A stretch of DNA of 64,000 bases from Sphingomonadales bacterium EhC05 (GTDB lineage: Bacteria; Pseudomonadota; Alphaproteobacteria; Sphingomonadales; Sphingomonadaceae): the NCBI GenBank assembly GCA_001650955.1, contig LXYP01000008.1, forward strand, positions 51,207 through 115,206, given 5' to 3'. Both the position numbers and the translations under genes were made by a program. A model generated the notes under the pieces. The model made no database searches and had not been told where the DNA came from. It was given only the letters and a program-made list of their open reading frames with translations. Positions 9,717-19,412 of this stretch are shown here, one piece after another; position 1 is the first letter of the stretch; each line of letters opens with the position of its first letter.

Positions 9717-10199
9717 ATGAACAGCGAAACATTCATCTACTTGCTATGGATCGGATTGGCAATTGCGCTCATTGTCGCAGCGATCACCGATCTCAAAAGC
9801 AGAAAAATTTCCAACAGGCTTAATCTTGTGATTGCCATGGGCGCACCGATCTTCTGGATCGCCAGTGATATGGCCGCCTGGCCGGACATGGCCATTCAGA
9901 TCGGACTGGCTGCAATCATATTTACTATATTCACGGGCCTTTTCGCCATTGGCGCTATGGGTGGCGGAGATGTCAAACTGCTGACTGCTTTGGCATTATG
10001 GTTCGATTGGCTCACATTTATCGAGCTGCTTGTGATCATGTCGATCGCAGGTGGCGTGCTGACTCTGTTAATGATGATCAGCAAGAAAATCCGAAAGAAA
10101 GACGCTCCAATAAAGGTTCCCTATGGAGTCGCAATTGCATTTTCGGGGCTCTGGGTAATCTGGGATATAATGATCAACCTATCGCAAACGATATTTTAA
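9717..10199 (+). CDS. cpaA: Flp/Tad prepilin peptidase CpaA (TadV)
   Basis: A 160-residue integral-membrane aspartyl peptidase that removes the leader of Flp prepilins. The two catalytic aspartates are visible: D25 in AITDLKSRKISN and D85 in MGGGDVKLL (the GxGD motif). Four or more hydrophobic segments cover most of the chain. It is the short form, without the N-methyltransferase domain of PilD, as usual for Tad systems. It heads the tad operon, 73 bases before cpaB. No flp pilin gene lies on either side. Confidence 0.92.
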   Translation: MNSETFIYLLWIGLAIALIVAAITDLKSRKISNRLNLVIAMGAPIFWIASDMAAWPDMAIQIGLAAIIFTIFTGLFAIGAMGGGDVKLLTALALWFDWLTFIELLVIMSIAGGVLTLLMMISKKIRKKDAPIKVPYGVAIAFSGLWVIWDIMINLSQTIF

Positions 10200-10272
10200 C
10201 CATTTTGCTGGAAAGAGGTAGTCACCGCCAATCGAACCAAATCGGTGGGGCATTCAGGAGGCGTGAAACGTC

Positions 10273-11232
10273 ATGGACAAGAAGAAAGTAATTTTGCTCA
10301 TCGGAGCTTTGTTTGTAGCAGCGATAACCGCACTACTCGCCAAGAACATGTTCGATGGCGCCTCCGCGCCGCAGGCGGTTGCTAAAAAGGCAGAAGTCAT
10401 GGGCATGGAAGTGCTGGTCGCGAAACGGGCTTTGCCAGTGGGCACGATAATCACGCCCGAAGCTTTTGGTTTCCAACCTTGGCCAGAAGATCTGGTCGAG
10501 GACGCCTATTTCATGAAAGAAGGCACAAATCTGGAATCCTTGTCCGGCACGGTTGTCCGGAACGCTGTTACGGCTGGACAGCCGTTGACCAAAGGTGCCC
10601 TTGTCAAACCGGGTGATCGTGGATTTCTTGCCGCAGCGCTTGGCCCGGGTATGCGAGCGGTCACGATTAAAACTTCCGGCTTCACGGGTGTTGCCGGCTT
10701 TGTTTTTCCAGGTGACCGGGTTGATTTGATGTTAACCCAGGCCGTCACTGGCCAGGGTCCGGAGATGAAAGTATCGGAAACAGTTGTCCGCAACGTGAGA
10801 GTGTTGGCTACCGACAATCGCGTCACGACTTCCAAAAATGAAGCTGGTCAGGCAATTGCGAGGACAGCGAAATTGGTTACAGTTGAAGCTACGCCCAAGA
10901 TTGCCGAGAAAATCTCTGTAGCCCAGACATTGGGTACAATATCTCTATCCTTGCGCTCACTGGCTGACAGTGCCGCAGAGCTCGAAGAAGCGATCGCTTC
11001 CGGAAAAATCAAGCTCCCCAAAACCGATGATCCGGCAGCTGAAGCGGCAATCATCCGGTCTTTGGCCGCGCGCCCAGACACGCGAAAATCAACTTTTTCA
11101 ACCGGAGGAGACGTTTCGCGCTTTGAACCGCGGACGCCGCCACCTCTTGCCGAAAAACAGAAGCCGAAGGGGCCTGTCGTTCGTGTCGCACGAGGCAATG
11201 ATGTCAATACAGTCCAGTTTGGAGACAAATAA
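10273..11232 (+). CDS. cpaB: Flp pilus assembly protein CpaB (RcpC)
   Basis: A 319-residue periplasmic assembly factor of the Tad pilus. An N-terminal membrane anchor (VILLIGALFVAAITALLA, 5-22) is followed by a SAF domain (about 47-110: VLVAKRALPVGTIITPEAF) and a CpaB/RcpC domain with MRAVTIKTSGFTGVAGFVFP (about 131-150) and GDRVDLMLTQ. The C-terminus is Pro/Lys-rich. A strong AGGAGG at 10256-10261 precedes the ATG by 11 bases. The stop overlaps the cpaC start by one base (TAATG). Confidence 0.95.
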   Translation: MDKKKVILLIGALFVAAITALLAKNMFDGASAPQAVAKKAEVMGMEVLVAKRALPVGTIITPEAFGFQPWPEDLVEDAYFMKEGTNLESLSGTVVRNAVTAGQPLTKGALVKPGDRGFLAAALGPGMRAVTIKTSGFTGVAGFVFPGDRVDLMLTQAVTGQGPEMKVSETVVRNVRVLATDNRVTTSKNEAGQAIARTAKLVTVEATPKIAEKISVAQTLGTISLSLRSLADSAAELEEAIASGKIKLPKTDDPAAEAAIIRSLAARPDTRKSTFSTGGDVSRFEPRTPPPLAEKQKPKGPVVRVARGNDVNTVQFGDK

Positions 11233-12857
11233 TGGCCGCTCTATTTGCAAAGCAAAGTCGCCCAACGAAACAAGCCATTGGTGCGTCATTAGCTGCAGCC
11301 CTGGCACTTGCTCTGGCCGCGAACAGCGCAACACCGCTTAGCGCTCAGTCCGTAAGCATATCGCAACCGGATTCCCGCGTCTCAGTGGCAGTTGGTCGCG
11401 GTAAGCTGATCACGCTTCCGTCGCCGATTGAAGATATTTTCATCGCTGAAAATCAAATTGCCGACGTTCAGGTGCGTTCACCACGTCAACTCTATATCTT
11501 TGGTAAAAAGGGTGGACAAACAAGCTTTTACGCGACCAGTGCGTCCGGCAAAGTCATCTATTCGGCAGAAGTCTCTGTTGGCGCAGAAATCTCTTCAATC
11601 GATCAGATGCTGGACTTGGCCATGCCCGAGGCAAATATTTCAGTCAGCAGCACCAATAATTTTGTCTTGTTAACCGGTACCATTTCCAATCCGGAAGATG
11701 CCGAAGAAGCAGAGAGTCTGGTTCAGGCCTATGTCGGCGATGGCACGCGTGTTGTCAGCCGGCTGAAAACTGCCACGCCAATGCAGGTGAATCTCAAGGT
11801 GCGGTTTGCAGAAGTCAGCCGTTCACTTGCAAAAGAAATCAATGGCAACTTGTTGACACGGGACACCACCGGCGGATTTCAATTTGGAGTGTCGCGCGGT
11901 CGCAATTTCGGTTCCATCACTGATTTTGACACATCAGCTTTCCCCAATCTGGACGCCTCGCAGCTGTTCGGATTGCCAGCAGGCTCAATCGCGCTGCCCT
12001 TCAATCCGAGCACGGGTCAATTTGTGACGCCTGGTGGAACCTCTTTCAACTTTAATCAGGGTTCTGATCTGAACACAATTCAAGCGGCGGGTCGTTTGTT
12101 CGGAATTGATATTGCGACTGCTCTGGATGTTTCGGAACGGGTTGGTCTGGCCAGTTCGCTGGCATCGCCCAATCTGACCACGATATCCGGCGAAACCGCG
12201 ACATTCCTGGCCGGTGGTGAATTCCCCATTCCGATTTCAACAGGCTTGGGAGAAGTCTCTGTCCAGTACAAAAATTTCGGTGTGAGCCTCACCTATACGC
12301 CAACAGTTCTGTCGAACGGCCGGATTTCAATCCGCGTGGCACCGGAAGTATCGGAAATTACCACCAATGGGGCGGTTGTGCTCAATGGTTTCTCGATACC
12401 CGCAGTGAATACGCGCCGCGCAGAAACGACCGTTGAACTGGGCTCTGGAGAGAGTTTCATGATCGCTGGTTTGATGCAGAACAGCTATACCTCGGCCATC
12501 GACAAGACACCCGGATTGGCGGATGTTCCGATACTCGGCACATTGTTCAAATCAGATGGTTATCGACGCAATGAAACCGAGCTGATGATCGTCATCACGC
12601 CATATCTGGTTAAACCTGTCAGTGACAGCCAGATTGTATTGCCAACCGATGGTTTCAAAGCGGCCAATGATGCGGAGCGTTTCCTGATGAATCGCAACCA
12701 TTCTGGCACCGGAGAAGACCGGCCGAAGCCTAGCGTCGCACCTTCGGTTTCAAACGGCCCAGCGCTGGGCAGCTTGAGCCAGCCAGCTCCAAGAAAATCA
12801 GCCCGAAAAACCAAAAAATCCAGCGCTGCGGCGCCTGGCTTCAGCTTCGACAAATAA
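11232..12857 (+). CDS. cpaC: Tad pilus outer-membrane secretin CpaC (RcpA)
   Basis: A 541-residue secretin forming the outer-membrane pore for the Flp pilus. There is a signal peptide ending near residue 37 (SATPLSAQS), a pilus-assembly N-domain (RVSVAVGRGKLITLPSPI), a BON/secretin N1-like region, and the secretin domain from about 280 to 470, with the family signature DVPILGTLFKS near residues 433-443 and ELMIVITPYLVKP closing the barrel. The C-terminal 70 residues are Ser/Pro/Lys-rich. It is followed by the lipoprotein CpaD, probably its pilotin-like partner. Confidence 0.95.
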   Translation: MAALFAKQSRPTKQAIGASLAAALALALAANSATPLSAQSVSISQPDSRVSVAVGRGKLITLPSPIEDIFIAENQIADVQVRSPRQLYIFGKKGGQTSFYATSASGKVIYSAEVSVGAEISSIDQMLDLAMPEANISVSSTNNFVLLTGTISNPEDAEEAESLVQAYVGDGTRVVSRLKTATPMQVNLKVRFAEVSRSLAKEINGNLLTRDTTGGFQFGVSRGRNFGSITDFDTSAFPNLDASQLFGLPAGSIALPFNPSTGQFVTPGGTSFNFNQGSDLNTIQAAGRLFGIDIATALDVSERVGLASSLASPNLTTISGETATFLAGGEFPIPISTGLGEVSVQYKNFGVSLTYTPTVLSNGRISIRVAPEVSEITTNGAVVLNGFSIPAVNTRRAETTVELGSGESFMIAGLMQNSYTSAIDKTPGLADVPILGTLFKSDGYRRNETELMIVITPYLVKPVSDSQIVLPTDGFKAANDAERFLMNRNHSGTGEDRPKPSVAPSVSNGPALGSLSQPAPRKSARKTKKSSAAAPGFSFDK

Positions 12858-12878
12858 GTCCGATCAGGAGAATAGATC

Positions 12879-13478
12879 ATGCGTATCCTTTCAATGGCAC
12901 TAATCACTGCTCTCGGGTTTTCTGTTACAGCTTGCGGGAGCACCACGGCTAACCGCAGCAATTACAGCGAACGCCAGCCGGTTGTGACCCGTGACAATTT
13001 TGTCATGGACTTGAATGCGACATCTGGCAGCCTTGCTTCCAGCGAACAGCGTCGGCTTTCCGAATGGTTTGATGCCCTGGACCTGGGCTATGGTGATCGG
13101 GTTGCAATTGATGATCCCAGCTATTCGGTAAATGCGACCGTTAAAAATGCGGTTCAAAATCTGGTTGCGCAATATGGACTGCTGGTCAACGAAACCGCTC
13201 CAGTGACCCAAGGCAATATTACGCCAGGTTCGATCCGTGTCGTCGTCAGTCGTTCTACGGCAAGCGTGCCAGGGTGTCCCGACTATAGCCATCGAAGTCA
13301 CACCGACTTCCAGGGCCGTACGAGTGAAAACTACGGATGCGGCACCAACAGCACTATGGCGGCGATGATCGCAGATCCTGAAGATCTGATCCGCGGCAAA
13401 AGTACTGCGGGCGAAGATCAGGACCAAGCTTCAAAAGCCATCCGCGCATATCGCAACAAACAAGCTGGAGGCCAATAA
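12879..13478 (+). CDS. cpaD: Tad pilus assembly lipoprotein CpaD
   Basis: A 199-residue CpaD/TadB2-family lipoprotein. The signal peptide MRILSMALITALGFSVTAC ends in a lipobox with the lipidated Cys19. The mature part carries the family motif GCPDYSHRSHTDFQGRTSEN followed by GCGTNSTMAAMIADPEDLIRG, typical of CpaD C-termini. It presumably sits with the CpaC secretin at the outer membrane. The stop overlaps the cpaE ATG by one base (TAATG). Confidence 0.93.
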   Translation: MRILSMALITALGFSVTACGSTTANRSNYSERQPVVTRDNFVMDLNATSGSLASSEQRRLSEWFDALDLGYGDRVAIDDPSYSVNATVKNAVQNLVAQYGLLVNETAPVTQGNITPGSIRVVVSRSTASVPGCPDYSHRSHTDFQGRTSENYGCGTNSTMAAMIADPEDLIRGKSTAGEDQDQASKAIRAYRNKQAGGQ

Positions 13479-14761
13479 TGAATGCTCCTTGGAAACCTGG
13501 TGCCATCAACGGACGTGATCCGTTTGCCGCCTTCATATGCGATGACGATACGCTGGACATGCTTCGCGTCGTTGTGGAGGATATGGGATGGCCAGCCGAC
13601 AAATGTCACAAAGGGGGATTGCGCAATGCGGTACAGACCCTTTCTGTTTCGGCGAGCCCGAACATCCTGCTGGTTGATTTGTCGGAATCCGGCGACCCGC
13701 TGAATGATATCAACTCGCTGGCAGAAGTCTGCGAGCCTGGCACGATTGTGATTGCAATGGGACAGGTCAATGATGTCCGTCTCTATCGCGATTTGATCGT
13801 AAGTGGTCTGCAGGATTATCTGTTGAAGCCATTCAGTCCGGATCAGTTGCGCGAGGTCCTGAGTCAGGCCCAAACGGCGCTCAATGCGCCCAAGCATGAC
13901 GAGAGCACGAGCGATAAACCACATATCTCAACCGCGGTTATCGGTACGCGAGGTGGCGTAGGCGCATCGACGATTGCGACTTCGCTTGCATGGTTGCTGA
14001 GCAACGAGAAAGAGCCCATTACCGCGCTGCTTGACCTCGACGTCCATTTCGGCACGGGCGCTCTTACGCTTGACCTGGAGCCCGGTCGCGGTCTCACAGA
14101 TGCGATTGATAACCCAAGCCGAATAGATGGCTTGTTTATCGAGCGCGCCATGATCAAAGCGAACGACAAACTCTCCCTGCTTTCTGCTGAGGCGCCGATC
14201 AACGCTCCGATGATGACCGACGGCACCGCATTTTTCCAGCTTCAGGAAGAGTTTCGTGCATCATTTGATTGTACGGTCATCGATTTGCCGCGGGATATGC
14301 TGATCAACTATCCGCATCTTCTGGGCGACGTTAATGCAACAATCATCGTGACAGAGCTTACTCTGGCGTCAGCGCGTGATGCCATCCGTTTGCTGTCGTG
14401 GCTCAAATCACATGCGGCACAAAGCCAAGTCTTCGTTGTCGCCAACAAGGTTCAATCAAGCAATCTTGAGATTAGCCGTCAAGATTTCGAGAGTTCAATC
14501 GAGCGCAAGATCGATATCATGATACCTTCGGATCCAAAGACCGGCGCTCATGCAGCCAAATTGGGACAAGCCTTTGTAGAGGCAGGAAAAGCCAGCAAAG
14601 CGTCTGCAAAAATACTGGAATTATCAAACCTCATTCTCGGTGTTGCAGATATCGAGGATGAAGGCGATCCGAAAGAGAAGCAATCATTGATGAGCAAGAT
14701 CGGCAGCTTCAAGTCCATGCTTCCATCCAAAAAAGCGAAGAAGGAAGCAGTAGGAAGCTAA
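13478..14761 (+). CDS. cpaE: Tad pilus ATPase/localisation protein CpaE (TadZ)
   Basis: A 427-residue protein with an N-terminal receiver-like domain (about 15-135) and a MinD/ParA-type P-loop domain (about 150-400). The P-loop is GTRGGVGAST (156-165), the usual CpaE variant that lacks the canonical signature lysine at the first position. TALLDLDVHFGTGAL gives the Walker A' aspartate. CpaE/TadZ localises the pilus machine to the cell pole. In most Tad loci cpaF follows directly; here only 38 bases separate the cpaE stop from tadB, so cpaF is missing. Confidence 0.94.
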   Translation: MNAPWKPGAINGRDPFAAFICDDDTLDMLRVVVEDMGWPADKCHKGGLRNAVQTLSVSASPNILLVDLSESGDPLNDINSLAEVCEPGTIVIAMGQVNDVRLYRDLIVSGLQDYLLKPFSPDQLREVLSQAQTALNAPKHDESTSDKPHISTAVIGTRGGVGASTIATSLAWLLSNEKEPITALLDLDVHFGTGALTLDLEPGRGLTDAIDNPSRIDGLFIERAMIKANDKLSLLSAEAPINAPMMTDGTAFFQLQEEFRASFDCTVIDLPRDMLINYPHLLGDVNATIIVTELTLASARDAIRLLSWLKSHAAQSQVFVVANKVQSSNLEISRQDFESSIERKIDIMIPSDPKTGAHAAKLGQAFVEAGKASKASAKILELSNLILGVADIEDEGDPKEKQSLMSKIGSFKSMLPSKKAKKEAVGS

Positions 14762-14799
14762 ACCACGGATCTGTTTTCCAGCCTTGAGAGAATTAAAAT

Positions 14800-15771
14800 A
14801 TGGACATCATGCAAACAGCAGTTTTAGGCGCAGGCATATTAGTAGTATTGCTTATGATAGTCTTTGCCTTTGCAGGTCCATCTGTGGCCCGGGAGCAGGC
14901 CAGACGCCTAGATAAGGTCAAATATCGTCATTCGGAAAGTGCCAACGTAAAAGTTGAGGCACAGATGAAGAAAGCGATCAATGCGCGGCGTAGAGTGAAC
15001 CGGCCCTATGGCGAAAACATGTCCAAGATGGAGATTCTCGCCATTCGCCTGGAGAAAACGGGTCGAAACTGGCAGCTTTCCCATTTCTTCTATACCATCG
15101 GGATATTGGCCACTCTGACCGCCGGTGCCCTGTTTTTTAAGGGCGCACCGCTGTTGCTATGCGTGTTCACTGGTCTTTTGGTCGGTGCGGGCATTCCTCA
15201 CTTCCTCGTTGGATTCTTGATTTCACGGCGCGTTGCCAAATTCACCGCGACCTTCCCGGACGCCATCGAACTTCTGGTGCGCGGCTTGCGATCCGGCCTG
15301 CCAGTGACCGAAACAATCGGCGTTGTGGCGAAAGAAATCGATGGCCCGGTTGGCGAAGAATTCCAGAAGGTCGTAGACCGCATCAAGATTGGCCGGACCA
15401 TGGAAGACGCGCTGCAGGAAAGTGCCAAACGGCTCGAAACAGCCGAATTTCAGTTTTTCTGTATCACCTTGGCCATTCAACGTGAAACCGGTGGTAACCT
15501 CGCGGAAACGCTAGCTAACCTGGCCGACGTGCTGCGCAAACGGAGCCAGATGAAGCTGAAAATCAAAGCAATGTCCTCTGAGTCCAAGGCATCAGCCTAT
15601 ATTGTTGGGTCTCTGCCGTTCATTGTTTTCGGATTGGTCTACTCAGTAAACCCGGGATATCTCGCAGGCTTTTTCTCTGAAGAACGGCTGATGATCGCCG
15701 GACTTGTAGGCTTGGTATGGATGAGCATTGGCGTGTTCATCATGGCGAAAATGGTCAATTTCGAAATTTAG
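14800..15771 (+). CDS. tadB: Tad inner-membrane platform protein TadB
   Basis: A 323-residue type II secretion F-domain protein forming part of the inner-membrane platform of the Flp pilus. It has an N-terminal transmembrane helix (about 7-27), a pair of helices near residues 95-140, the T2SSF domain (about 150-275) with ELLVRGLRSGLPVTETI and IGRTMEDALQESAKRL, and two C-terminal helices. It pairs with TadC 18 bases downstream. The partner ATPase CpaF/TadA is not encoded here. Confidence 0.93.
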   Translation: MDIMQTAVLGAGILVVLLMIVFAFAGPSVAREQARRLDKVKYRHSESANVKVEAQMKKAINARRRVNRPYGENMSKMEILAIRLEKTGRNWQLSHFFYTIGILATLTAGALFFKGAPLLLCVFTGLLVGAGIPHFLVGFLISRRVAKFTATFPDAIELLVRGLRSGLPVTETIGVVAKEIDGPVGEEFQKVVDRIKIGRTMEDALQESAKRLETAEFQFFCITLAIQRETGGNLAETLANLADVLRKRSQMKLKIKAMSSESKASAYIVGSLPFIVFGLVYSVNPGYLAGFFSEERLMIAGLVGLVWMSIGVFIMAKMVNFEI

Positions 15772-15789
15772 GATGAAGGTGCAAGACAA

Positions 15790-16779
15790 ATGGTAACCGC
15801 TGGCGGCCCCACATTACTCGGCATTGATGTCCTCTGGGTGGCGACCCTTTTAGCCGCCGTTGCAGCGATGGCCGTATTCTTCGCCATATACGCGGCCGTC
15901 ACCGTGCGCGACCCGATGGCGAAGCGAGTCAAATCGCTCAACGAGCGCCGTGAACAGCTGAAAGCAGGCATTACGGCATCGACCAGCAAAAAGCGCACGA
16001 AGCTGGTACATCAAAATGATACAACCGACCGTGTCCGCAAATTTCTGTCTTCGATGCAGATTTTGCAAGATACGCAGGTCAAGGAAGCACAGCAAAAGCT
16101 GGCTCAGGCAGGTATCCGTTCGAAAGACCTGGCATTTGTCATTATTTTCAGCCGACTGGTATTGCCGATCGTTCTCGGCGGCGGCGCAGCCCTTGCCATA
16201 TATGGTTTTGGTTATCTGGGTGATTGGACCCCGATCAAAAAATTCGCGATTTTTGCTGGAGCGACGATCTTCGGTTATAAAGGCGCCGATATCTATATCA
16301 ATAATCTCATCTCAAAACGGACTGATCTGGTGCGGAAAGGCTTGCCTGATGCGATTGATCTACTCGTTATCTGTGCTGAAGCCGGCCTGACAGTAGACGC
16401 CGCATTCGCGCGGGTTTCGAAGGAATTGGGCAGTGCCTATCCCGAGCTGGCCGACGAATTTTCATTGACCTCTATTGAGCTCGGTTTCCTTACGGAGCGG
16501 CGTCAGGCGTTCGAAAACCTAGCCTATCGTGTGGCGCTCGACCATGTGAAGGGTGTCGTTACGACGATGATTCAGACCGAGAAATACGGCACGCCACTCG
16601 CGTCCTCGCTACGCGTCCTGTCCGCCGAATTCCGAAACGACCGGATGATGCGCGCCGAAGAAAAGGCAGCGCGGTTGCCAGCAATCATGACGATTCCGCT
16701 GATCCTTTTCATTCTGCCAACGTTGTTTATCGTGATCCTTGGCCCAGCAGCCTGTTCGATCTCGGACGCAATGTTATAG
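15790..16779 (+). CDS. tadC: Tad inner-membrane platform protein TadC
   Basis: A 329-residue T2SSF-domain protein, paralogue and partner of TadB. Hydrophobic helices near residues 12-40, 115-160 and 300-325 flank the F domain, whose signature DAIDLLVICAEAGLTVDAAF and SIELGFLTERRQAFENLA are clear. It is the last gene of the tad operon; a strong hairpin terminator follows 25 bases after the stop. Confidence 0.93.
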   Translation: MVTAGGPTLLGIDVLWVATLLAAVAAMAVFFAIYAAVTVRDPMAKRVKSLNERREQLKAGITASTSKKRTKLVHQNDTTDRVRKFLSSMQILQDTQVKEAQQKLAQAGIRSKDLAFVIIFSRLVLPIVLGGGAALAIYGFGYLGDWTPIKKFAIFAGATIFGYKGADIYINNLISKRTDLVRKGLPDAIDLLVICAEAGLTVDAAFARVSKELGSAYPELADEFSLTSIELGFLTERRQAFENLAYRVALDHVKGVVTTMIQTEKYGTPLASSLRVLSAEFRNDRMMRAEEKAARLPAIMTIPLILFILPTLFIVILGPAACSISDAML

Positions 16780-16804
16780 ACAGATAGCGCGATAAAATGA
16801 AACG

Positions 16805-16832
16805 AAAGAGCGGCCACCAAACGCCGCTCTTT
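16805..16832. terminator. Bidirectional intrinsic terminator between tadC and marR
   Basis: AAAGAGCGGC and GCCGCTCTTT form a perfect 10-bp stem around an 8-base loop, with a further T and TTGTTGTT on the plus side and A-rich DNA (T-run on minus) on the other. It lies between two convergent genes, 25 bases after tadC and 7 bases before the marR stop, so it can end both transcripts. Confidence 0.85.
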
Positions 16833-16838
16833 TGTTGT

Positions 16839-17282
16839 TCAGGATCCCGCGATTTCGTCTGCTGATTGTTTGACCTTGGCCAGGATGGCAGACAATTGTG
16901 CCAGCTCGTCAGCACTCAAGACGGCCATGATCTTTTTTTCCATCGCCTGAGCCGCAGGCATGATCTGATCGTAAAGATCTCTTCCTGTTACGCTGAGCAT
17001 GAGATGGTGGGACCGGCCGTCGGAACTGTTCGGGCTCCGCACGAGCAGCGCCCGATCGACAAGAGTTTTCACTGCGCGATTGACCGTTACCTTGTCCATC
17101 AAAGTTGCTTCTACCAAGTGGCGCTGTGTCGAAGCCCCTCGACTGCCTAATATGGCCATCACTCGCCATTCCGGGATTTTCAAACCAAAGCGGCTTTTAT
17201 ATTCACTGGCAATCAGGTCGCTCACCGCGTTGGACGCGGTCGACAGCTGATAGGGCAAAAAATCATCGAGTTTAAAGCTCAT
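16839..17282 (-). CDS. MarR-family transcriptional regulator
   Basis: A 147-residue winged-helix regulator of MarR type. The recognition region is visible as VMAILGSRGASTQRHLVEAT (about 42-61), followed by MDKVTVNRAVKTLVDRALLVR (the DNA-recognition helix and start of the wing) and SSDGRSHHLMLSVTGRDLYDQI (wing and linker). N- and C-terminal helices would form the dimer interface. It lies 9 bases downstream of a TonB-dependent receptor gene on the same strand, so the receptor is a plausible regulatory target; the ligand is unknown. Confidence 0.9.
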   Translation of the reverse strand: MSFKLDDFLPYQLSTASNAVSDLIASEYKSRFGLKIPEWRVMAILGSRGASTQRHLVEATLMDKVTVNRAVKTLVDRALLVRSPNSSDGRSHHLMLSVTGRDLYDQIMPAAQAMEKKIMAVLSADELAQLSAILAKVKQSADEIAGS

Positions 17283-17291
17283 AAGTAATAT

Positions 17292-19409
17292 TTATTCAAT
17301 TTTGGCCCGAAGTCCAATCCAAAATGTCCTAGGAAACGCACGTTCAACAATTCCATTGCTAGATATCGCTGTTTCTATGCGGGTATCAAAGAGGTTTTCA
17401 ACCCGTCCTTCGACCAACAGACTCTCATTTACTGCGAAACCCAATCGACCATCGATGGTCAGAGCATTGTCGAGACTTCTGCTATTTTGATCATCTTCGA
17501 ACTGGCTACCGATGTAACGAAGAGATACTGCCGCTCCGGTTCCGTCAGCTTGTTGCCAACGCACCGAGGCCGACGCGTTATGTTTCGGAATTTGCGCGGG
17601 GCGAAGGCCGTCGACGCCAGCCGCTGCTCCAGAAGAATTCACTTCCGCGTCGACATAGGCATAGGCCGCTCGGATCGATAGGTTTTCGACGAGTTTGCTC
17701 AGATCAAATTCCGTGTCGATCTCGATACCTTTTGAAGTGATATTATCGAGATTCTGTCGTTGCCGGAAGACACCGGCTCCGGAAACAAAACCAACACCGG
17801 GGAAAAGACCGGGGCCGCTGTCCAAAGTGACATTGGCAACGGCATTATCCAGTTCATTGTAAAAGGCGGTAAGACCGATCGAAATATTGTCGCTTTTCCA
17901 ATCGAGGCCGAGTTCAGCACCTTTTATCCGTTCCGGTTCCAGCAATTCATTGGCTGCCGTTGCATCGGGACCAACGCGGAAGGGCCGAAATAATTCGTTC
18001 AGCGTTGGCAAGCGCCAGCCGAGATAAGCGGCTCCGCGAAATGTCAGCTGATCGGCTATATCATAAGCAAACCCGCCACGTCCGGTGAATTCTGTACCGC
18101 TGCGATTGGCAAATTGGACATCGGTCCGCACTGAGCCGGGAAACGGATTGATCAACTCTATCTCTTTGCGAAAACCGTCATCGATAGACCAGAAGTCGAG
18201 ACGCCCACCGCCCGTCAGGACGAGTGCGTCGCTGGCCTGCAAGCTGGCTTCGACAAAACCGCCATAAGTGGCGGTGTTCCCGCCTGCCCTGCGGCTACGA
18301 CGCGGAGTATCATTGTCGGCGAAAAAGAAATTTTCATTGGTTGTGCCTTCGGTACGCCGCCAGTCACCGCCGATACGCAGTTCAATATTGTCACCAACCG
18401 GTGGCCTGACTTCAAAGCGGGCGCCGAGACCGGTGGAGGGCACGTTAAACTGCTCGAACACACGATTGACCGAATTGCGATCATTGGCCACTCCGCCAAA
18501 GCTAACATCAAAGTTGCGGATCTGGACATAGGCGAGAGCGGACCATTGCCAGCCAGTTTCTGAGCGGTTGACCAGATGAATACTCGCATCTGCACCGTCA
18601 TTATGATTATCGCTAAATTCGAAGCCACGTTCACGGTCATCGGTAAAAGCGCGAACATTGGCTTGCAGTTCAGTATTGTCGGACAGCGGCGCGACGAAAC
18701 GCACCGCGATACCAGCTTGCTCATATTCTGCCTGGCGATCAACAGAGCCCCGTTGTCCTTCGATGATCGGGATGAAACCATCCCCGCGGGCATAGTTGGC
18801 GGATATGGTGAGCTGTCCCTGACCCAATTCTCGGCCAATGATCAGATCGGCATCGACGCTGTTGCGGCTGCCATAGGCTGCGCCGAGTTCGATCAGGTCA
18901 CCAATATCGTCACTGAACAGTTCAATAGTGCCGGAAATTGCACCTTGTCCATTCGCCCCGCTGCCGCCGCCGCGGGTAATTCTGGCGCTACTCAAAGCAA
19001 GAGCATCATAGCCGGGCCATGCCACCCATCCGCCGAATGGATCAGCTTGCGGGACACCGTCGAGAATCAGCAAGGCGCGAGAGGAAGCGTTGCCGCCAAG
19101 TCCGCGGAGCGTTATGCCTTGACTAGTCGGGTTCGCCGAACGTGCGTCAGAGCGCCGAAATTGTTGGAGACCGGGAATATTTCGCAATGCATTCTCGACG
19201 GTTTGCGACGAATCCATAGCAATGTCGGTTGCGCTATATGCGCTGTCTCCCATTGATTCCGGCAGTCCGGTGACGATAATCGGCGGCGAAAGCGAAGAGG
19301 CCAAGACTTTTTCATTTTCAGCGCCATCGACCTGATCTTGCCCCCAAGCAGGAACACTCATCGACGCCATTGATGCCAATAGCGGATACAACAAAACTGG
19401 TTTTTTCAT
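17292..19409 (-). CDS. TonB-dependent outer-membrane receptor
   Basis: A 705-residue active-transport barrel. A signal peptide ends near WGQDQ (residue 23-25). A TonB-box-like IIVTGLPE lies at about 43-50, followed by the plug domain with TVENALRNIPGLQQFRRSDA and ITLRGLGGNASSRALLILDG. The barrel carries YLGWRLPTLNELFRPFRVG and ENLFDTRIETAISSNG, and ends in hydrophobic FWIGLRAKIE. The substrate is unknown; the closest general look is to small siderophore/cobalamin-type receptors. It starts 3 bases after the GFA-family gene and is followed by marR, so it is expressed as part of the infA-marR run. Confidence 0.92.
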   Translation of the reverse strand: MKKPVLLYPLLASMASMSVPAWGQDQVDGAENEKVLASSLSPPIIVTGLPESMGDSAYSATDIAMDSSQTVENALRNIPGLQQFRRSDARSANPTSQGITLRGLGGNASSRALLILDGVPQADPFGGWVAWPGYDALALSSARITRGGGSGANGQGAISGTIELFSDDIGDLIELGAAYGSRNSVDADLIIGRELGQGQLTISANYARGDGFIPIIEGQRGSVDRQAEYEQAGIAVRFVAPLSDNTELQANVRAFTDDRERGFEFSDNHNDGADASIHLVNRSETGWQWSALAYVQIRNFDVSFGGVANDRNSVNRVFEQFNVPSTGLGARFEVRPPVGDNIELRIGGDWRRTEGTTNENFFFADNDTPRRSRRAGGNTATYGGFVEASLQASDALVLTGGGRLDFWSIDDGFRKEIELINPFPGSVRTDVQFANRSGTEFTGRGGFAYDIADQLTFRGAAYLGWRLPTLNELFRPFRVGPDATAANELLEPERIKGAELGLDWKSDNISIGLTAFYNELDNAVANVTLDSGPGLFPGVGFVSGAGVFRQRQNLDNITSKGIEIDTEFDLSKLVENLSIRAAYAYVDAEVNSSGAAAGVDGLRPAQIPKHNASASVRWQQADGTGAAVSLRYIGSQFEDDQNSRSLDNALTIDGRLGFAVNESLLVEGRVENLFDTRIETAISSNGIVERAFPRTFWIGLRAKIE

Positions 19410-19412
19410 GAT

